Shown: positions 9,572 to 21,790 of the stretch, piece after piece
Position numbering within the stretch: the first letter of the stretch is position 1
Layout of the letters: every line of letters begins with the position of its first letter
NCBI GenBank assembly: GCA_026874595.1
Contig: CM049307.1
Coordinates: 23,847,079-23,911,078 of the forward strand
Direction of reading: 5' to 3'
DNA: 64,000 nt
Source of the DNA: Sipunculus nudus
Lineage: Eukaryota > Annelida > Sipuncula > Golfingiida > Sipunculidae
Made by a program: the position numbers and the translations under genes
Notes under the pieces: generated by a model
Seen by the model: the letters and a program-made list of their open reading frames with translations, nothing else
The model's database searches: none
What the model was told of the DNA's origin: nothing

Positions 9572-12178
9572 TTGTATCCGCAAAAAAAAAGTTTTGCGGA
9601 TACCATGTTTTTGACTGGGTTCCGCCACTGCCCCGTTGGTTTCCGGAATAGAACTCTAAGACCACTATACAGATTTTTCCTAAACTTTACACCATTATTG
9701 GGTCCCCAAAACCCACATATCTTCGGACTCATTTGACCAATCAGGGTAAAAATTTTGCACAAATGTAGCCCTTGGATAGCAAAGCTTAATAACAAACACA
9801 AAAAATGGTGGCGCAACCAACAACTATTTTTGCACAGCATCCATCTGTTCATATGCCTTTGGATAAAATCACTCATATCTCTGCAGTGGTTGGACTTACC
9901 CACCTGAAATTTTGCATGTGTATACATCCTGGATAGCTCTCTTGATTTTATGACAGATGGCGCCACCTACATTTATGTTTATGCTGCAGACATCCAGGCT
10001 TATATCTCAGGACTGGTTTGATGTATCCTCCTGAAATTCTGCATGTCTATAGATCTCACAAAGCTCTTTATCATAAGCAAAACTGGTGGCGCCACCTGCA
10101 ACCATTTTTGCACAGTGTCTGTCTGTTTGTCTGCCATGCGATAAAATCACTCATATCTCAGTAGTGGTTTGAATTATCTGCCTAAAATTTTGCATGTATA
10201 TACATCTTGGATAGTTTTCTTAAAGGGGCCCAATCACCTATAAAGCATGTTGAGTTTACATGAAAAATAGCTTCTTCCCTTTAAAATAAATCTGTACCTG
10301 CCAAAATATTGCCCTGAAACCATTTGATTTCTCCTGTAAACGAATGTTAAAAACACTGGACCGGGCGCGATGACAGGTGTAAACATAAATACAGCGTGTG
10401 GGGCCATGTGCATTACTGAGCCAAAACACATGCTAGGAACAGTCAGGCAGTCAGGCAAAACAGTTTTGGGAAACTGAACAAGTGGCAACTGTGTATGTTG
10501 CTTGGCTTTGTTAATTAATTTGAATAATTGGTTAAGCAGCCTGATTTACCCAGTTAGAATAGATGACAATTTGTTCGGTTTATGACGACTCATCCAAGAC
10601 AAATCCTTGTAGGGCCGCGAAATTAATTTGACACATCACTGAATGCCGGAGAATCTTGCGCCTTTAACTTTGATAATTAAACTTGATTGGGACATCAACA
10701 GATCAAAACATTGTATAGGACGACGGTACCTGTATTTAGACTTATTAAATCGTCTGTCATTTAACAACAAAACCTTTAAATAAACGTCGGTGATCATACT
10801 GCCTGAACCCCCGGGTCCTGCTGATCATAATATATGCAAAATGGTGTCTGCACGGTCTACCGGCAAAACATGCCATATAAAATGATAACGGAACAAGCGG
10901 GCCTTGGGATACCTTGCGCCATTACACTGTCTAATTAAACTTCAGTTGGACATCAAAGCATTTTATAAGCCAACGGTACCCTTTGTGATGACAAACTTTT
11001 ATTTAGAGACTATACAACGCCGGTCAATTAACAACCTTGACAAATCCTTTGAATAAACGAATCCCGCGTCAATGTTCACACAGCCTGTACGCGTACTCCC
11101 AGGGTCGTGCTGATCATAATATATACACACTGGTGCCCGAACCGTCTGCTGGCTAAACGTGCTATATTAAATGATTACGGAACTAGCTGGTGAGGTTTCG
11201 ACCGTTGAGCGCCATCTATTGACAATGTGAAGAAGTATCTGAACGTGAACGCAGGTTTAATTGCCGAAGAACGTATGGTCTTTGGTTATCTTTTGTTTTA
11301 CAGTTTATTTTAAAAGAAAGGATATGTTCCAGAAATATCTTAAAATAATGTTTTACCAGTATTACAGCCATGCTCAAATTTAGGTACAACCGTTAGAGTG
11401 CATAATTTGGTGAGTGAATATCAATCAAGTCATGGCGTGAAAATTACCGTGGTTTATGACTGACTCAGAGAAGTTTGTTAATACATATAAGCCTGTTTAA
11501 AATATTAATATTACATTTTATAAAATTAACAATGAATATAATTAATACACAAATATGCAGTATCATTAAATATATGTTCTTAGTATTCACTTCCATCTTC
11601 CTCTGCCTTATATCGCCCATTGCGGGCCGTCGAGTCTCTTGTACATGTTTGGTTTTAGCCTAACCTGCGTATTATAGCCGCATCCCTTGTCGAGTAAAAT
11701 TAGTCAGGATTTTCAGTTCTAAGTCATATTTTATGGCCGCGGCGGCAAAACGCGGACCTACGGTATGTCCCTTTAACTTTGTGGCAGGTGGTACCACCTA
11801 CATATATGTTTTTGCTGCAGACATTCATGCTTATATCTCAGGACTGGTTTGACATATCCCCTGAAATTTTGCATGTGTATAGATCTCATATAGCTCTTTG
11901 TCATACACAAAATCGGTGGCGCCACCTACATTCATTTTTGCCCAGTGTCCTTCTGTTTGTCTGCTGTGGGATAAAAGCAGTGATTTGACTTGTCTGCCTA
12001 AAATTTTGCATATGTACACAACTTTGATAGCTTTCTTGATTTTGTGGCAGGTGGTGCCACTTACATACACATTTTGGCTGCAGACATCCATGCTAATATG
12101 CAACACACTTCACTCTATTTCCCCTTGCCACTCAATCCATGCCTCACTTCACCCGTCCTACTCTGATTTCGGCAGATA
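9572..12178 (+). mobile_element. family A Helentron-like element, copy A2 (interrupted)
   Basis: Begins TTGTATCCGC with the hairpin partner GTTTTGCGGATAC. The core carries GGTGGCGCCACC at 10085 and 11915, with variants at 9807, 9956, 11787 (GGTGGTACCACC) and 12050. It is split at 10220-11776 by a TTAA-flanked element; the phrase 'ggatagttttctt...' resumes as 'ctttgtggcaggtgg'. The 3' end fades at about 12178 ('gatttcggcagatata') without hairpin or CTAG, so the tail is lost. Confidence 0.75.
10224..11772. mobile_element. TTAA-flanked DNA transposon without ORF
   Basis: Flanked by TTAA at 10220-10223 and 11773-11776. The ends are AGGGGC... and ...GTCCCT, a short inverted repeat. TTAA duplications belong to piggyBac and Kolobok; the purine-rich AGGG tip fits Kolobok somewhat better. 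The interior (10560-11190) has two diverged ~310-bp direct repeats ('gctgatcataatatatgca' near 10820 and 'gctgatcataatatataca' near 11110). No transposase frame is present. A second, partial copy lies at 25493. Confidence 0.7.
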
Positions 12179-13413
12179 TATAAACAAACAGTAATACAAT
12201 GCATCAATGGAAAGCATTCATGATTTCATGATTGGTAAATAAATAAGTAATTAAATAAATCAATTAATTAGAGAAAAGTGTTCAATTTATCATCTCGTTT
12301 AACCTTGGCACAAGGGACAGTGGGGTAATGCAAAGTTGCAGATAAAATGAGAGACAATGAACTATGCAAGGTAGCAGATTATAAAAGACATTTGATGTTT
12401 GAAGGTAAACATATTGGTAATAATTGTAAGAGAGCAAGGAGACTTTAAATTGGTAAAACTTTTGGTGTTGCCAGACTTCTTTCTGTCTAATTGGTGGAAA
12501 CAGAAAGCAGTATTTGTAATATTGGTCAAAGTGCCTAGTAGGTGGTGACATCTATGGCCAATTTTAGGAACTAACATTTATATTGAAAATGAGATCCACA
12601 AATCCTATTTTCTTTTTGCTCAATTCATACTTGATTGAAAGCACTCAGTTGAAAAAAATATTCCTGATGTTCTAAATATGTGCTTATTATGGAGCCTTGA
12701 AATTGGTCCTTCTAACTGTAAGACACAATATCTAAAAAAAACTTCTACTCAGGGCCACTTCTGATTAAAAGTTCTGGCATGTCCTCTGGGTCTACATTAA
12801 TTAAATATCATTATTACTAAGTTAATGAAAATTCACCAGTCTCTTCTATTCATCAAAATCAATCAGGACTAACATATGTATAAAAAAGCAAAAGGTCAAA
12901 TACCTGAACAGACTGTTTTTCATCAGTTCCACAAATTTACTGTTTAACTTTCATCACTTTTTGTGACAGAACGTGCAAAACATCATGAACCAAGGCACAC
13001 TAGATTTGTGCCACCACATATTCATTTTGATTTTTTGAGATAACCAATACAAGACTTATGAAATAAATCATGTTCATTTATGAAATAAATATATGGCTTT
13101 TTCTATACATGATTGATATAAGTATGCTTACATAAATTGTGATTGCCATTTCCTCAGAATCTGATGGTCATATTACATATACATAGACACTGGTGGACTT
13201 TTGATCAATGACAGTTTCTGGGGGGGGGGGGGGTTCCTTTATGTACTCTGCATAAAATTATATATATATATATATGCTGATATTGGCTCATATGTTAATA
13301 TGTAAAGTTTTCACTAGCATTTTGTATGTAATATTTGATCTATTTACAGAGATGCTGTCAGTGATATTGTAGGTCATTTTATTCATAATATTAATGTCAT
13401 CTGTCATTTTCAG
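12179..13413. other. CLEC16A intron, unannotated stretch
   Basis: AT-rich DNA with no recognisable repeat ends or exons, apart from a G14 run (13220-13233) and a short TA run (13260-13276). A polypyrimidine tract and CAG end it at 13413, the acceptor of the next exon. The preceding CLEC16A exon is not found here. Confidence 0.6.
13220..13276. repeat. G14 tract and (TA)n microsatellite
   Basis: Fourteen G at 13220-13233, then a TA run at 13260-13276, about 140 bp upstream of the exon acceptor. Confidence 0.9.
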
Positions 13414-13534
13414 GCAATCAGGGTGTTTTTCCTGTTACGAGATCTGTCCCTTACTTTACGCGGGGAAACTGAAGGCAAACTGCCACTGACCAAGCTGGAC
13501 GAGTGCGTCAAACACATGGACGTCCTTGACCTTA
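13414..13534 (+). CDS. CLEC16A: CLEC16A internal exon (40 codons + 1 nt)
   Basis: The acceptor is 'ctgtcattttcag' ending at 13413; the donor is GTGAGT at 13535-13540. The 121-nt exon enters in phase 0 and leaves in phase 1. It reads AIRVFFLLRDLSLTLRGE, then a short charged stretch, LPLT, and ends DVLDL. This follows the C-terminal half of animal CLEC16A as I recall it (AIRVFF.LR.LSL.LRGE....LPLT....DVLDL). The leftover A joins AT of the exon at 51130 to encode the Asn that follows DVLDL in that family. CLEC16A/ema/GOP-1 acts on endosomes and lysosomes in membrane traffic and autophagy; in mammals it works with the E3 ligase NRDP1 in mitophagy. The base composition is visibly richer in GC than the surrounding intron. 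The frame stays open past the donor to 13626, but that part is intron. A blastp search would settle the identity. Confidence 0.93.
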
Positions 13535-13540
13535 GTGAGT

Positions 13541-14954
13541 ACCCATGTTTTTTACAGTCACTGTCACTTGTATTCGACTTTGCCACTAGGTGTCATGGAA
13601 CTTATCCACAAGGTGTTTTTGTGTGAAATCTGGAACAGGAGTACCCTGACTAACTGTTGTCTTTTAACTCAGTTGACTGTGGTTGTTTTGTAGTGTTTTC
13701 TTGATTCAAACTTCAAATTCAGTTTGGAGATCCTATGATGGAGGCATAAGGGGACATATAGACACTGGACCTGGGTTTCTTCCCAAGGTGGACAGGTACC
13801 CTTATTAGAGACGTTTTGAATGTCTAGTTATTGCAGGATTGCTTCAGGTATTTGTAGTAAAGAGGTGCCTGTGATATAGATGTGCCTGTGACATAGATGT
13901 GCCTGTGATATAGAGGTGTCTATAATGAAAGGTTTCACTGCCCTAATACCTCACATTAACAATCTTCATTGTGTGGCCATATTAATTGATAGATGTCACA
14001 AGCATGTGTCATGTGATGTGGAAATATAACACAAGGATAAGTTTCAGTCACCAACTAGAAACCTGAAATTGTTTGTTTTCATTGGTCTCACTGTAAAGAC
14101 TGTGAAATTGTTCATTGTGATTGATCAAACAAGAGGAATTGGTGACCAAAATGTTTCTTTTGTTCGAAGTTTTACCTCAGGTGCATGAAAGTTAAATGAA
14201 TGCTTCTGTTAAATTACCCTATTAGAATGACTTAATGGTTTCACAGCCCTGCCAAAATACCATTCCTAGCTCTTAGCCTTATTCATTCTACAAAAAATGA
14301 AAATCGCTGTTCAATACACAACACCCAAAGCTTGCTTCACTTGTTTGTGGTGCCACCTAGTGTGTGTGGTTATAATCAATTTACCCATTCATTGTTAGGG
14401 TCTCATGGTCTTTTACTCTTGTCAATGTTTTGTGTGTAACATCTGAAAAATAAACCTGTACTTTGAAAAGTACTTATCAAAATATACTACTTTCACATGG
14501 AACCAAGGGCGATGAAACATTTTTTGGGAAGGGGGAAGGGTGGAGGGGGGCATATTGTTTATTCTTCCTCTCAAAATTAGACCTAACCTGAGTGTGGTCA
14601 GAATGCCCCAACTTATTTAATCTCATACCAGCAATTTCTCATGATTTCTTTGACTTAGCCCAAATTAAGATATAACAACACAATTTCTTAAGTTACACAA
14701 AATGGAAAAAAAAATTGTTTATACAATATTAAATTGCAGAAAAAGCAATTAGGATCAGAAAAGAAAATATTTGGCTTCACTGTATTAGAATGTGACAAAA
14801 TTGTAAACAAAAATAAATCACTGCAGTTGTCCTATTGTGCCACTTTATATTATAGCTCCAAGCAAACCAGAACTACCGTAATAACCAATTGTGACAGCAG
14901 TGTTAAATAGTTAAAAGACCCTGTGATCTGAGTTTCCCAAAATGGTATCATCAG
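13541..14954. other. intron start, nothing recognised
   Basis: No element end or exon visible. There is a small triplication of 'gtgcctgtgaYatagatgt' at about 13865-13915 and a G-rich patch near 14527-14550. Confidence 0.5.
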
Positions 14955-15292
14955 TGCTGGAGGTCTTGAGTCGGTCTTGGCCTCGAGGCTGGGTTCTGCC
15001 GGCCTTGGCCTCAGAAGGCTATGACTCAGACTTGGCCTAGAGCCTTCTGGTCTTAGTGATAAGTTTGACCTTTTTGTATACATGCATATGAGCTATAACT
15101 CATACCAGAATTCAGACATTGGATCTTGGTTGTATGGACTCTGACTTGGTTGGTGATGTCTTGGCCACGGAGGGTGCTGACTTGGACTCAGTCTTTGCCT
15201 TGGAGGGCTGTGACTCGGCCTTGGCCTCAGAGGGCTGTGACTCGAACTCAGCCTTGGCCTCAGGGGGTCGTGACTCAGCTACAACACTGGGT
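14955..15292. repeat. degenerate GACTCxGNCTTGGCCT minisatellite
   Basis: Units built on 'ggcctcagagggctgtgactcggccttgg' recur at 14960-15050 and more regularly at 15150-15285 (period ~27-36). The minus strand gives a low-complexity frame of SEAKAESQP-like repeats, most simply explained by the minisatellite. Confidence 0.7.
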
Positions 15293-16251
15293 ATCATTTC
15301 CTTGTAGATTATTCCACTGAATGTCAGTTATATATGAGAGTGAAGTTAGCTATCATGTTTCCAGTAAGCAATACTCTAATAAATAAAATTTATAGAATCT
15401 AATAAATATAATTAAACTTGTTATATAACTTTCTTCTTATTAACTTATTCAGAGTCACATTATTTAGCAAAAGAACAAGGGTTGTCTATGATGTAAGTGA
15501 GTAACTGCATGTATACAGTTTATCCATTTCTATTGAAAGAAATAAAATTTTGCATTTAGAGAGAAGTGAAAACTCTCTCAGTGTTAATATTTTAAATCTG
15601 CATGTTATGTTGCTTTTGATATTAACAGATAAGAAATTCCTTGTACCCGTGCTTTACTGTTTAAGGAAATCATATTTGGCTTCAAAGCAAGAGTTTCAAC
15701 TTGTTGATCCCAGTGCAGATGGTTACTGCTGCAAAATTGGTGGTTACTACATAATATATATATATTTATATATATATGGATTTTTTTTGTGGAAACGCAG
15801 TCTGTTTGTGTATTGTTATTCTCTCAGTAAGTGACAGTGTATAACTGTATATTCAGTGGCCATGTCTGCTTCGTGGTAATCCTATTTAGTACTGTCCCGT
15901 GGTTTTGCATTTTCCCCAAAAATTTATGGATTATCCTCTGTCTTTTGTTATCAGTGGTTAGTTAATACAGTAGCAGGGTGTCTACTGGTTTTGGACCCCT
16001 GATGTGAATAAATAAATTAATAATAGGATTTGTTTTGGTTTTACAAGTTAACATTTCCTTGAATAACAGAGCAGTTCACATGCTGGCATTTAACAATGTC
16101 TGTTCAATTAGTCATTAACAAGTGTAGATTTTATATTTATCTTTTTTTCCATGAAATTTCTAATGAATAACATGTCCTGTTATAAATGCAGTCTTTCACA
16201 GAACAATCACATGTGAATGACTCTTTTATTACATGTTAAATCCCATTATAA
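15293..16251. other. intron stretch, nothing recognised
   Basis: AT-rich. Includes a (TA)n-like run at 15750-15777. No exon or mobile-element end seen. Confidence 0.5.
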
Positions 16252-16297
16252 TTGTATCCCCAGACAAAGTCGGGGGATACTATGTTTTCATACCGGT

Positions 16298-16311
16298 CCC
16301 GCCGCCGCCGC

Positions 16312-16342
<31 letters not shown>

Positions 16343-16344
16343 GC
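16298..16344. repeat. (GCC)n microsatellite
   Basis: About 15 GCC/GCT triplets directly after the 5' hairpin of B0. It occupies the same place as (GTCC)n in family C. Confidence 0.95.
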
Positions 16345-16919
16345 ATATGAATCTTGTTGGCGCGATAACCCAAAAAATATTTCACGGAACTTTACCAAAC
16401 TTGGTATATGTATAGATATGGGTAAGAGGACGACGCCTATTTAAAATGAGGTCATGACCTTTACTAGGAGAGTGTCCTTGACCTTGAATAGGTCCAATTT
16501 TGGGGAAAATCACACAAATTCTTTAATATCTCAAGAAATCTTGCATGGATTTATCCCAAAATCAAGTTGATGGAAGATCATGGATAGGGTTGTCATGTTC
16601 CAGAAACTGGTGGCGCCACCTATTATTCTTTACTTGTTTTCGTGCCGTTTAATACCCCCTAAATTGCCACCTTACAGCACTGTGAGCATTATAAGTCAAA
16701 AACTAATGGACAGATTTCTTTTATATTATGCATATACATAGGTATGGGTTATGGGATGATGCTTATTTAAATTGGGGTCATGACCTTTCCTATGATAGTG
16801 GCCTTGACCTTGAATATTGCCATATATGGTGAAAATCACACACCTCTTATGATATCTCCAGTGTTGATAGCCATATGGATTTCAAACATGACTTATGTAT
16901 GGCCCACCACTAAAGTAAG

Positions 16920-19600
16920 AACCCTATAGGTTCTAGGGTCATGAGGTCAAAGGTCAAGGTCACTGGACTGGCATTTTAAAAGATACTTTGGATGCATTTT
17001 AAGCCAAACTTTCATCCCAGGTCTTCCATCTTGAATATATAGCTCACTTGCCAATAATGGATGATCCATATAAATTTTGGGGTCACAAGGTCAAAGGTCA
17101 AGGCCACAGGAGCTATCTGTCCAAAAATTAGTTTCTGGATGATAATTCCTGCTTTTATTGATGTAATGATTTCAAAATTGACTTATATTTGACCCATTGG
17201 AAAAGCAAGACTGGAATTGAATTTGGGGTCATAAGGTCAAAGGTCAAGGTCACAGGAAACCTCTATAAAAAGATTGTGGATGCATTTTCAGCCAAACAAT
17301 TCATCTCAGATCTTTCATCTTGCACATATAGTTCACCTGCCAAGAGTGGAAGACCCCTATCAATTTTGAGGTCACAATGTCAAAGGTGAAGGTCACAGGA
17401 GCCATATGTCAAAAAATTAGTTTCTGGATGATAATTCCTGCTTTTATTGATGTATGGATTTCAAACTTGACTTATATATGTGCCATTGGAAAAGCAAGAC
17501 CCAAATTGATTTTGGGGTCATGAGGTCAAAGGTCAAGGTCACATCTTTAAAAAGATGTGGATGCATTTTCAGCCAAACATTTCATCTCAGGTCTTTCATC
17601 TTGCACATATAGTTCACCTGCCAAGAGAGGAAGAACCCTATCAGATTTGAGGTCACAAGGTCAAAGGTGAAGGTCACAGGAGCCATCTGTCCAAAAATTA
17701 GTTTCTGGATGATAATTCCTTCTTTTATTGATGTTTGGATTTCAAACTTGACTTGTACTTAACCCATTGGAAAAGCAAGACCGGAATTGAATTTGGGGTC
17801 ATGAGGTCAAAGGTCAAGGTCACAGGAAACCTCTATAAAAAGATTGTGGATGCATTTTCAGCCAAACAATTCATCTCAGATCTTTCATCTTGCACATATA
17901 GTTCACCTGCCAAGAGTGAAAGACCCCTATCAATTTTGAGGTCACAAGGTCAAAGGTGAAGGTCACAGGAGCCATATGTCCAAAAATTAGTTTCTGGATG
18001 ATAATTCCTGCTTTTATTGATGTATGGATTTCAAACTTGACTTATATATGTCCCATTGGAAAAGCAAGACCCAAATTGATTTTGGGGTCATGAGGTCAAA
18101 GGTCAAGGTCACATCTTAAAAAAGATGTGGATGCATTTTCAGCCAAACATTTCATCTCAGGTCTTTCATCTTGCACATATAGTTCACCTGCCAAGAGAGG
18201 AAGAACCCTATCAGATTTGAGGTCACAAGGTCAAAGGTGAAGGTCACAGGAGCCATCTGTCCAAAAATTAGTTTCTGGATGATAATTCCTTCTTTTATTG
18301 ATGTTTGGATTTCAAACTTGACTTGTACTTGACCCATTGGAAAAGCAAGACCGGAATTGAATTTGGGGTCATGAGGTCAAAGGTCAAGGTCACAGGAAAC
18401 CTCTATAAAAAGATTGTGGATGCATTTTCAGCCAAACAATTCATCTCAGATCTTTCATCTTGCACATATAGTTCACCTGCCAAGAGTGGAAGACCCCTAT
18501 CAATTTTGAGGTCACAAGGTCAAAGGTGAAGGTCACAGGAGCCATATGTCCAAAAATTAGTTTCTGGATGATAATTCCTGCTTTTATTGATGTATGGATT
18601 TCAAACTTGACTTATATATGTCCCATTGGAAAAGCAAGACCCAAATTGATTTTGGGGTCATGAGGTCAAAGGTCAAGGTCACATCTTTAAAAAGATGTGG
18701 ATGCATTTTCAGCCAAACATTTCATCTCAGGTCTTTCATCTTGCACATATAGTTCACCTGCCAAGAGAGGAAGAACCCTATCAGTTTTGAGGTCACAAGG
18801 TCAAAGGTGAAGGTCACAGGAGCCATCTGTCCAAAAATTAGTTTCTGGATGATAATTCCATCTTTTACTGCTGTATGGATTTCAAACTTGGCTTTGTTAT
18901 TGACCCATTAGAAAAGCAAGACCGGAATTGATTTTGGGGTCATGAGGTCAAAGGTCAAGGTCACAGGAAACCTCTTTAAAAAGATTGTGGATGCATTTTC
19001 AGCCAAACAATTCATCTCAGATCTTTCCTCTTGCACATATAGTTCACCTGCCAAGAGTGGAAGACCCTATCAGTTTTGAGGTCACAAGGTCAAAGATGAA
19101 GGTCACAGGAGCCATATGTCCAAAAATTAGTTTCTGGATGATAATTCCTGCTTTTATTGATGTATGTATTTCAAACTTGACTTGTATATGTCCAATTGGA
19201 AAAGTAAGACCAAAATTGATTTTGGGGTCATGAGGTCAAAGGTCAAGGTCACAGGACACATCTTTAAAAAGATGTGGATGCATTTTCAGTCAAACATTTC
19301 ATCTCATATATTTCATCTTACACATATAGTTCTCCTGCCAAGAGAGGAAGAACACTATCAATTTTGAGGTCACAAGGTCAAAGGTGAAGGTCACAGGAGC
19401 CATCTGTCCAAAAATAAGTTTCTGGATGATAATTCCTGCTTTATTGATGTATAGATTTCAAACTTGACTTGCATATGTCCCATTGGAAAAGCAAGACCCA
19501 AATTGATTTTGGGGTTATGAGATCAAAGGTCAAGGTCACAGGACACATCTTTAAAAAGATCAAGGTCACAGGACCAACATCTTCAACAAGATTGTGGATC
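16920..19600 (+). repeat. ~285-bp satellite with 570-bp dimer higher-order repeat
   Basis: The anchor 'tttggggtc' occurs at 17222, 17511, 17792, 18081, 18362, 18651, 18933, 19221 and 19508. Spacings alternate 289 and 281-282 for the first six steps, giving a 570-bp dimer repeated three times almost without change (17222, 17792, 18362). Outer units are more diverged. Each unit carries AGGTCAAAGGTCAAGGTCA (perfect at 16944, 17234, 17523, 17804, 18093, 18374, 18663, 18945, 19233) plus a second 'ggtcacaaggtcaaaggtgaaggtcac' cluster. Short frames within the repeat are by-products, not genes. Confidence 0.92.
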
Positions 19601-19918
19601 GTTAGATGGAATAAACAATAAATATGCCAAGTGTCAGTATATGCTGCTAAAATGGGGGTCTGTTCTTGTAGGAGGGGGGCCTACTATGTCTGGGGATACT
19701 CTGGCACCTGCGGTGCCAAGAAATGTCTAGTTACTCAGATAGGCACATGAAGTCCGCCATATTTTTTTCTTGAATGGAAGTATGTCTTTACAAGAACAGT
19801 TCCTAAGGATTTGCAGATGAGGTCCTGTTTACAGGATTCCATGTAGTCAGTTGGTCTGAATTTATTACTTATCTGTTTATATAATAAATGCACAACATTT
19901 TTGAGCCAGTGTATTTCT

Positions 19919-21790
19919 CAATTGGAAGTGTCTAGGCAGCCGACAATGGGAGTGTCAGAGTCAGGGCAGACTGTGCAGCCAACAATGTTGGCTGCCTAGA
20001 CATTACACACTCTGAACCTTATGCAGCCTACAATTCTATAGCTGATATTGCAAGCACTTGTATTGTCTAGATATATACATCATCTAGATATATATATCAT
20101 CATTGGCAATATTTTCACAACTCCATTTATTTGAACCTTAATTGTACAAAATATAACAGTACAACATTGTTATAGGCTAAGCATACATGCAATGAAGCAA
20201 TTTTATTAAATATCAGATGTGGTGGGTACCAAATTAAGATAAAAGTTGTTATTGAAATACCATTCCTTACATCTAAAATAATAAAATTCAAAGTTTTAAC
20301 TATCTGCTGCTCAGAGGCTTACTAATGCAGAATCTAAAAAGACATGTAGAGCCCCTTGTATGGCTAGACTCCCAGTTCCTTTTTCATTTACAGTACTGAT
20401 ATTACAGACATTATTTCAGCAAATTTAATTCTGTTCATTTACATTATTAAACCAAAATTAACAATATTTTCATAACTCTTATTTATTAGAACTTTACAAA
20501 ATATACAAATATATCTAAAAAATATAAAAGTTCATAATTATTTCAGGTTTAGCATACATGCCTTTGCTGTGATTATAAAGTATCAAATATGTTTGTAAAG
20601 GTGATACTGAAGAGTTGAAATCAGAACTCAAACTTATAATCTTTACTGTTCAGTGGCTAATGAAATCACAGTTTACATAGGCACCAAACCTCCCTCATAT
20701 GGTTAGATTCCCAGTTCCAAAGGTTCCTATAAATCTAAAGCTTACCCTCGCTATTATATTACTATTATAAAATGGGAACATATACAACCAAATCTGAGTT
20801 AGGTATTGCGTGTAATGTACATGTAAAGTGTCACAATTTGCACTTGAGGATTAACCACTATAGTACATGTTTAAACTTTTGCTACTCATCAGTCTTCTCC
20901 ACAATAGTTCAACTTGACTTTCAAATTGAGTTTGTTGACAGCTTCACATTGTGGCCACTGTGAACACAAGCATACACACTCGATGTGTATTATAATTGAG
21001 AATTTAATGACTTATTTGGCCACCTTTGTTTTTTTTTACCCAGCAATGGTTTTTTTGCTTCCCGATTCCACAATGTGACATGGTCGGAGTTTTTAACTCT
21101 TTCTCCAAATAACAACTGAAAAGAGGAAAATTCATCCCCAACAGAGATGTTGACTGCTTTGGTGCTGACAGGTTAATATTATATATCCTTAATTTCATAC
21201 ACATTTATATATGTATAGCCCTGAATAAGTCACGGCATATGTTATTTTATGATTTCAAATAATCCCTAACTTGAAGTTGAAAGGAAAGTTGCAAGATCAA
21301 CATATATTCAGTATCTACTCACTCAGTACTCATCAGTATCTACTCACTCAGTACTCATGAAGGACTCAGAACCTGCTCTCTGGCCACAGATTGTACAAAC
21401 TAATATGACCCACAGGGGTAACTGATTGCCTATACCCAAGAAGCTAATCAAGGACAATTATATCCATGGTAGGTCATACAAGGGTATTGCAAAACAAACA
21501 CACTATAAACTGTATACATCGCAGCTGCCTTAAATGTTGGAACAGGTCATAAGGTCTGTAATATCAGTACTGTGCATGACATAACCAATATTATATTATA
21601 TTATATTATATGATTTTGCATTTATAACTAGACAATAGAAGTGCTTATTATCAGCTGAAGAACTGCCAGTTGCGCAAAATTCAGAGTGTGTATAGTCTAG
21701 GCAGCCAACATTGTCGACTGCGCAGACTAACCTGTCTCTGACACTTCACAGTCAACACTGTAGGTTGCTCAGACTCTTCCTTCTCAATTG
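19919..21790. mobile_element. element with ~100-bp inverted ends
   Basis: The left arm (19919-20015) and right arm (21682-21790) are inverted copies: both hold CAATTG at the tip, 'tgtcagag.caggg.agact', 'caatgttggctgcctagac' and 'cacactctg' at the inner side. The left arm also folds on itself (TGTCTAGGCAGCC against GGCTGCCTAGACA). The interior has two diverged ~350-bp direct repeats (starting near 20108 and 20461, each with 'ggctaga.tcccagttcc' or similar) and no transposase. The superfamily is unknown. Confidence 0.65.
21308..21358 (+). repeat. 25-bp tandem duplication
   Basis: 'cagtatctactcactcagtactcat' occurs twice in direct succession, inside the inverted-end element. Confidence 0.9.

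Larger units (their letters stand above)
16252..19730 (+). mobile_element. family B Helentron-like element, copy B0 (complete)
   Basis: Starts TTGTATCCCCAGAC; GTATCCCC.GAC pairs with GTC.GGGGATAC (16254-16280). A (GCC)n microsatellite follows at 16298-16344. At the far end GTCTGGGGATAC (19688-19699) is an exact inverse of the first 12 bases of the hairpin. Then comes hairpin TGGCACC-tgc-GGTGCCA (19702-19718), 8 nt, and CTAG (19727-19730) before TT. The leader has AGGTCATGACCT (16449-16460) and one GGTGGCGCCACC (16609). The centre is a long satellite. At 3.5 kb with both ends intact, this is the best-preserved family B copy here. No ORF of its own. Confidence 0.87.

Noticed and set aside
13535-13626. 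Open frame continuing past the CLEC16A exon
   Set aside because: A strong GTGAGT donor lies at 13535, and the protein continues in family-correct fashion only from the exon at 51130; the read-through resembles nothing.
16217-16444. Poly-alanine or poly-proline frame
   Set aside because: Arises from the (GCC)n microsatellite after the B0 hairpin.
17189-19367. Several near-identical 60-75-codon frames on + strand
   Set aside because: They are copies of one frame through the 570-bp satellite dimer of B0. They repeat because the DNA repeats and have no start context, domain or splice support.
16920-19600. CRISPR-like regular repeats
   Set aside because: Units are ~285 bp and contiguous with no spacers, in eukaryotic DNA; this is a satellite.
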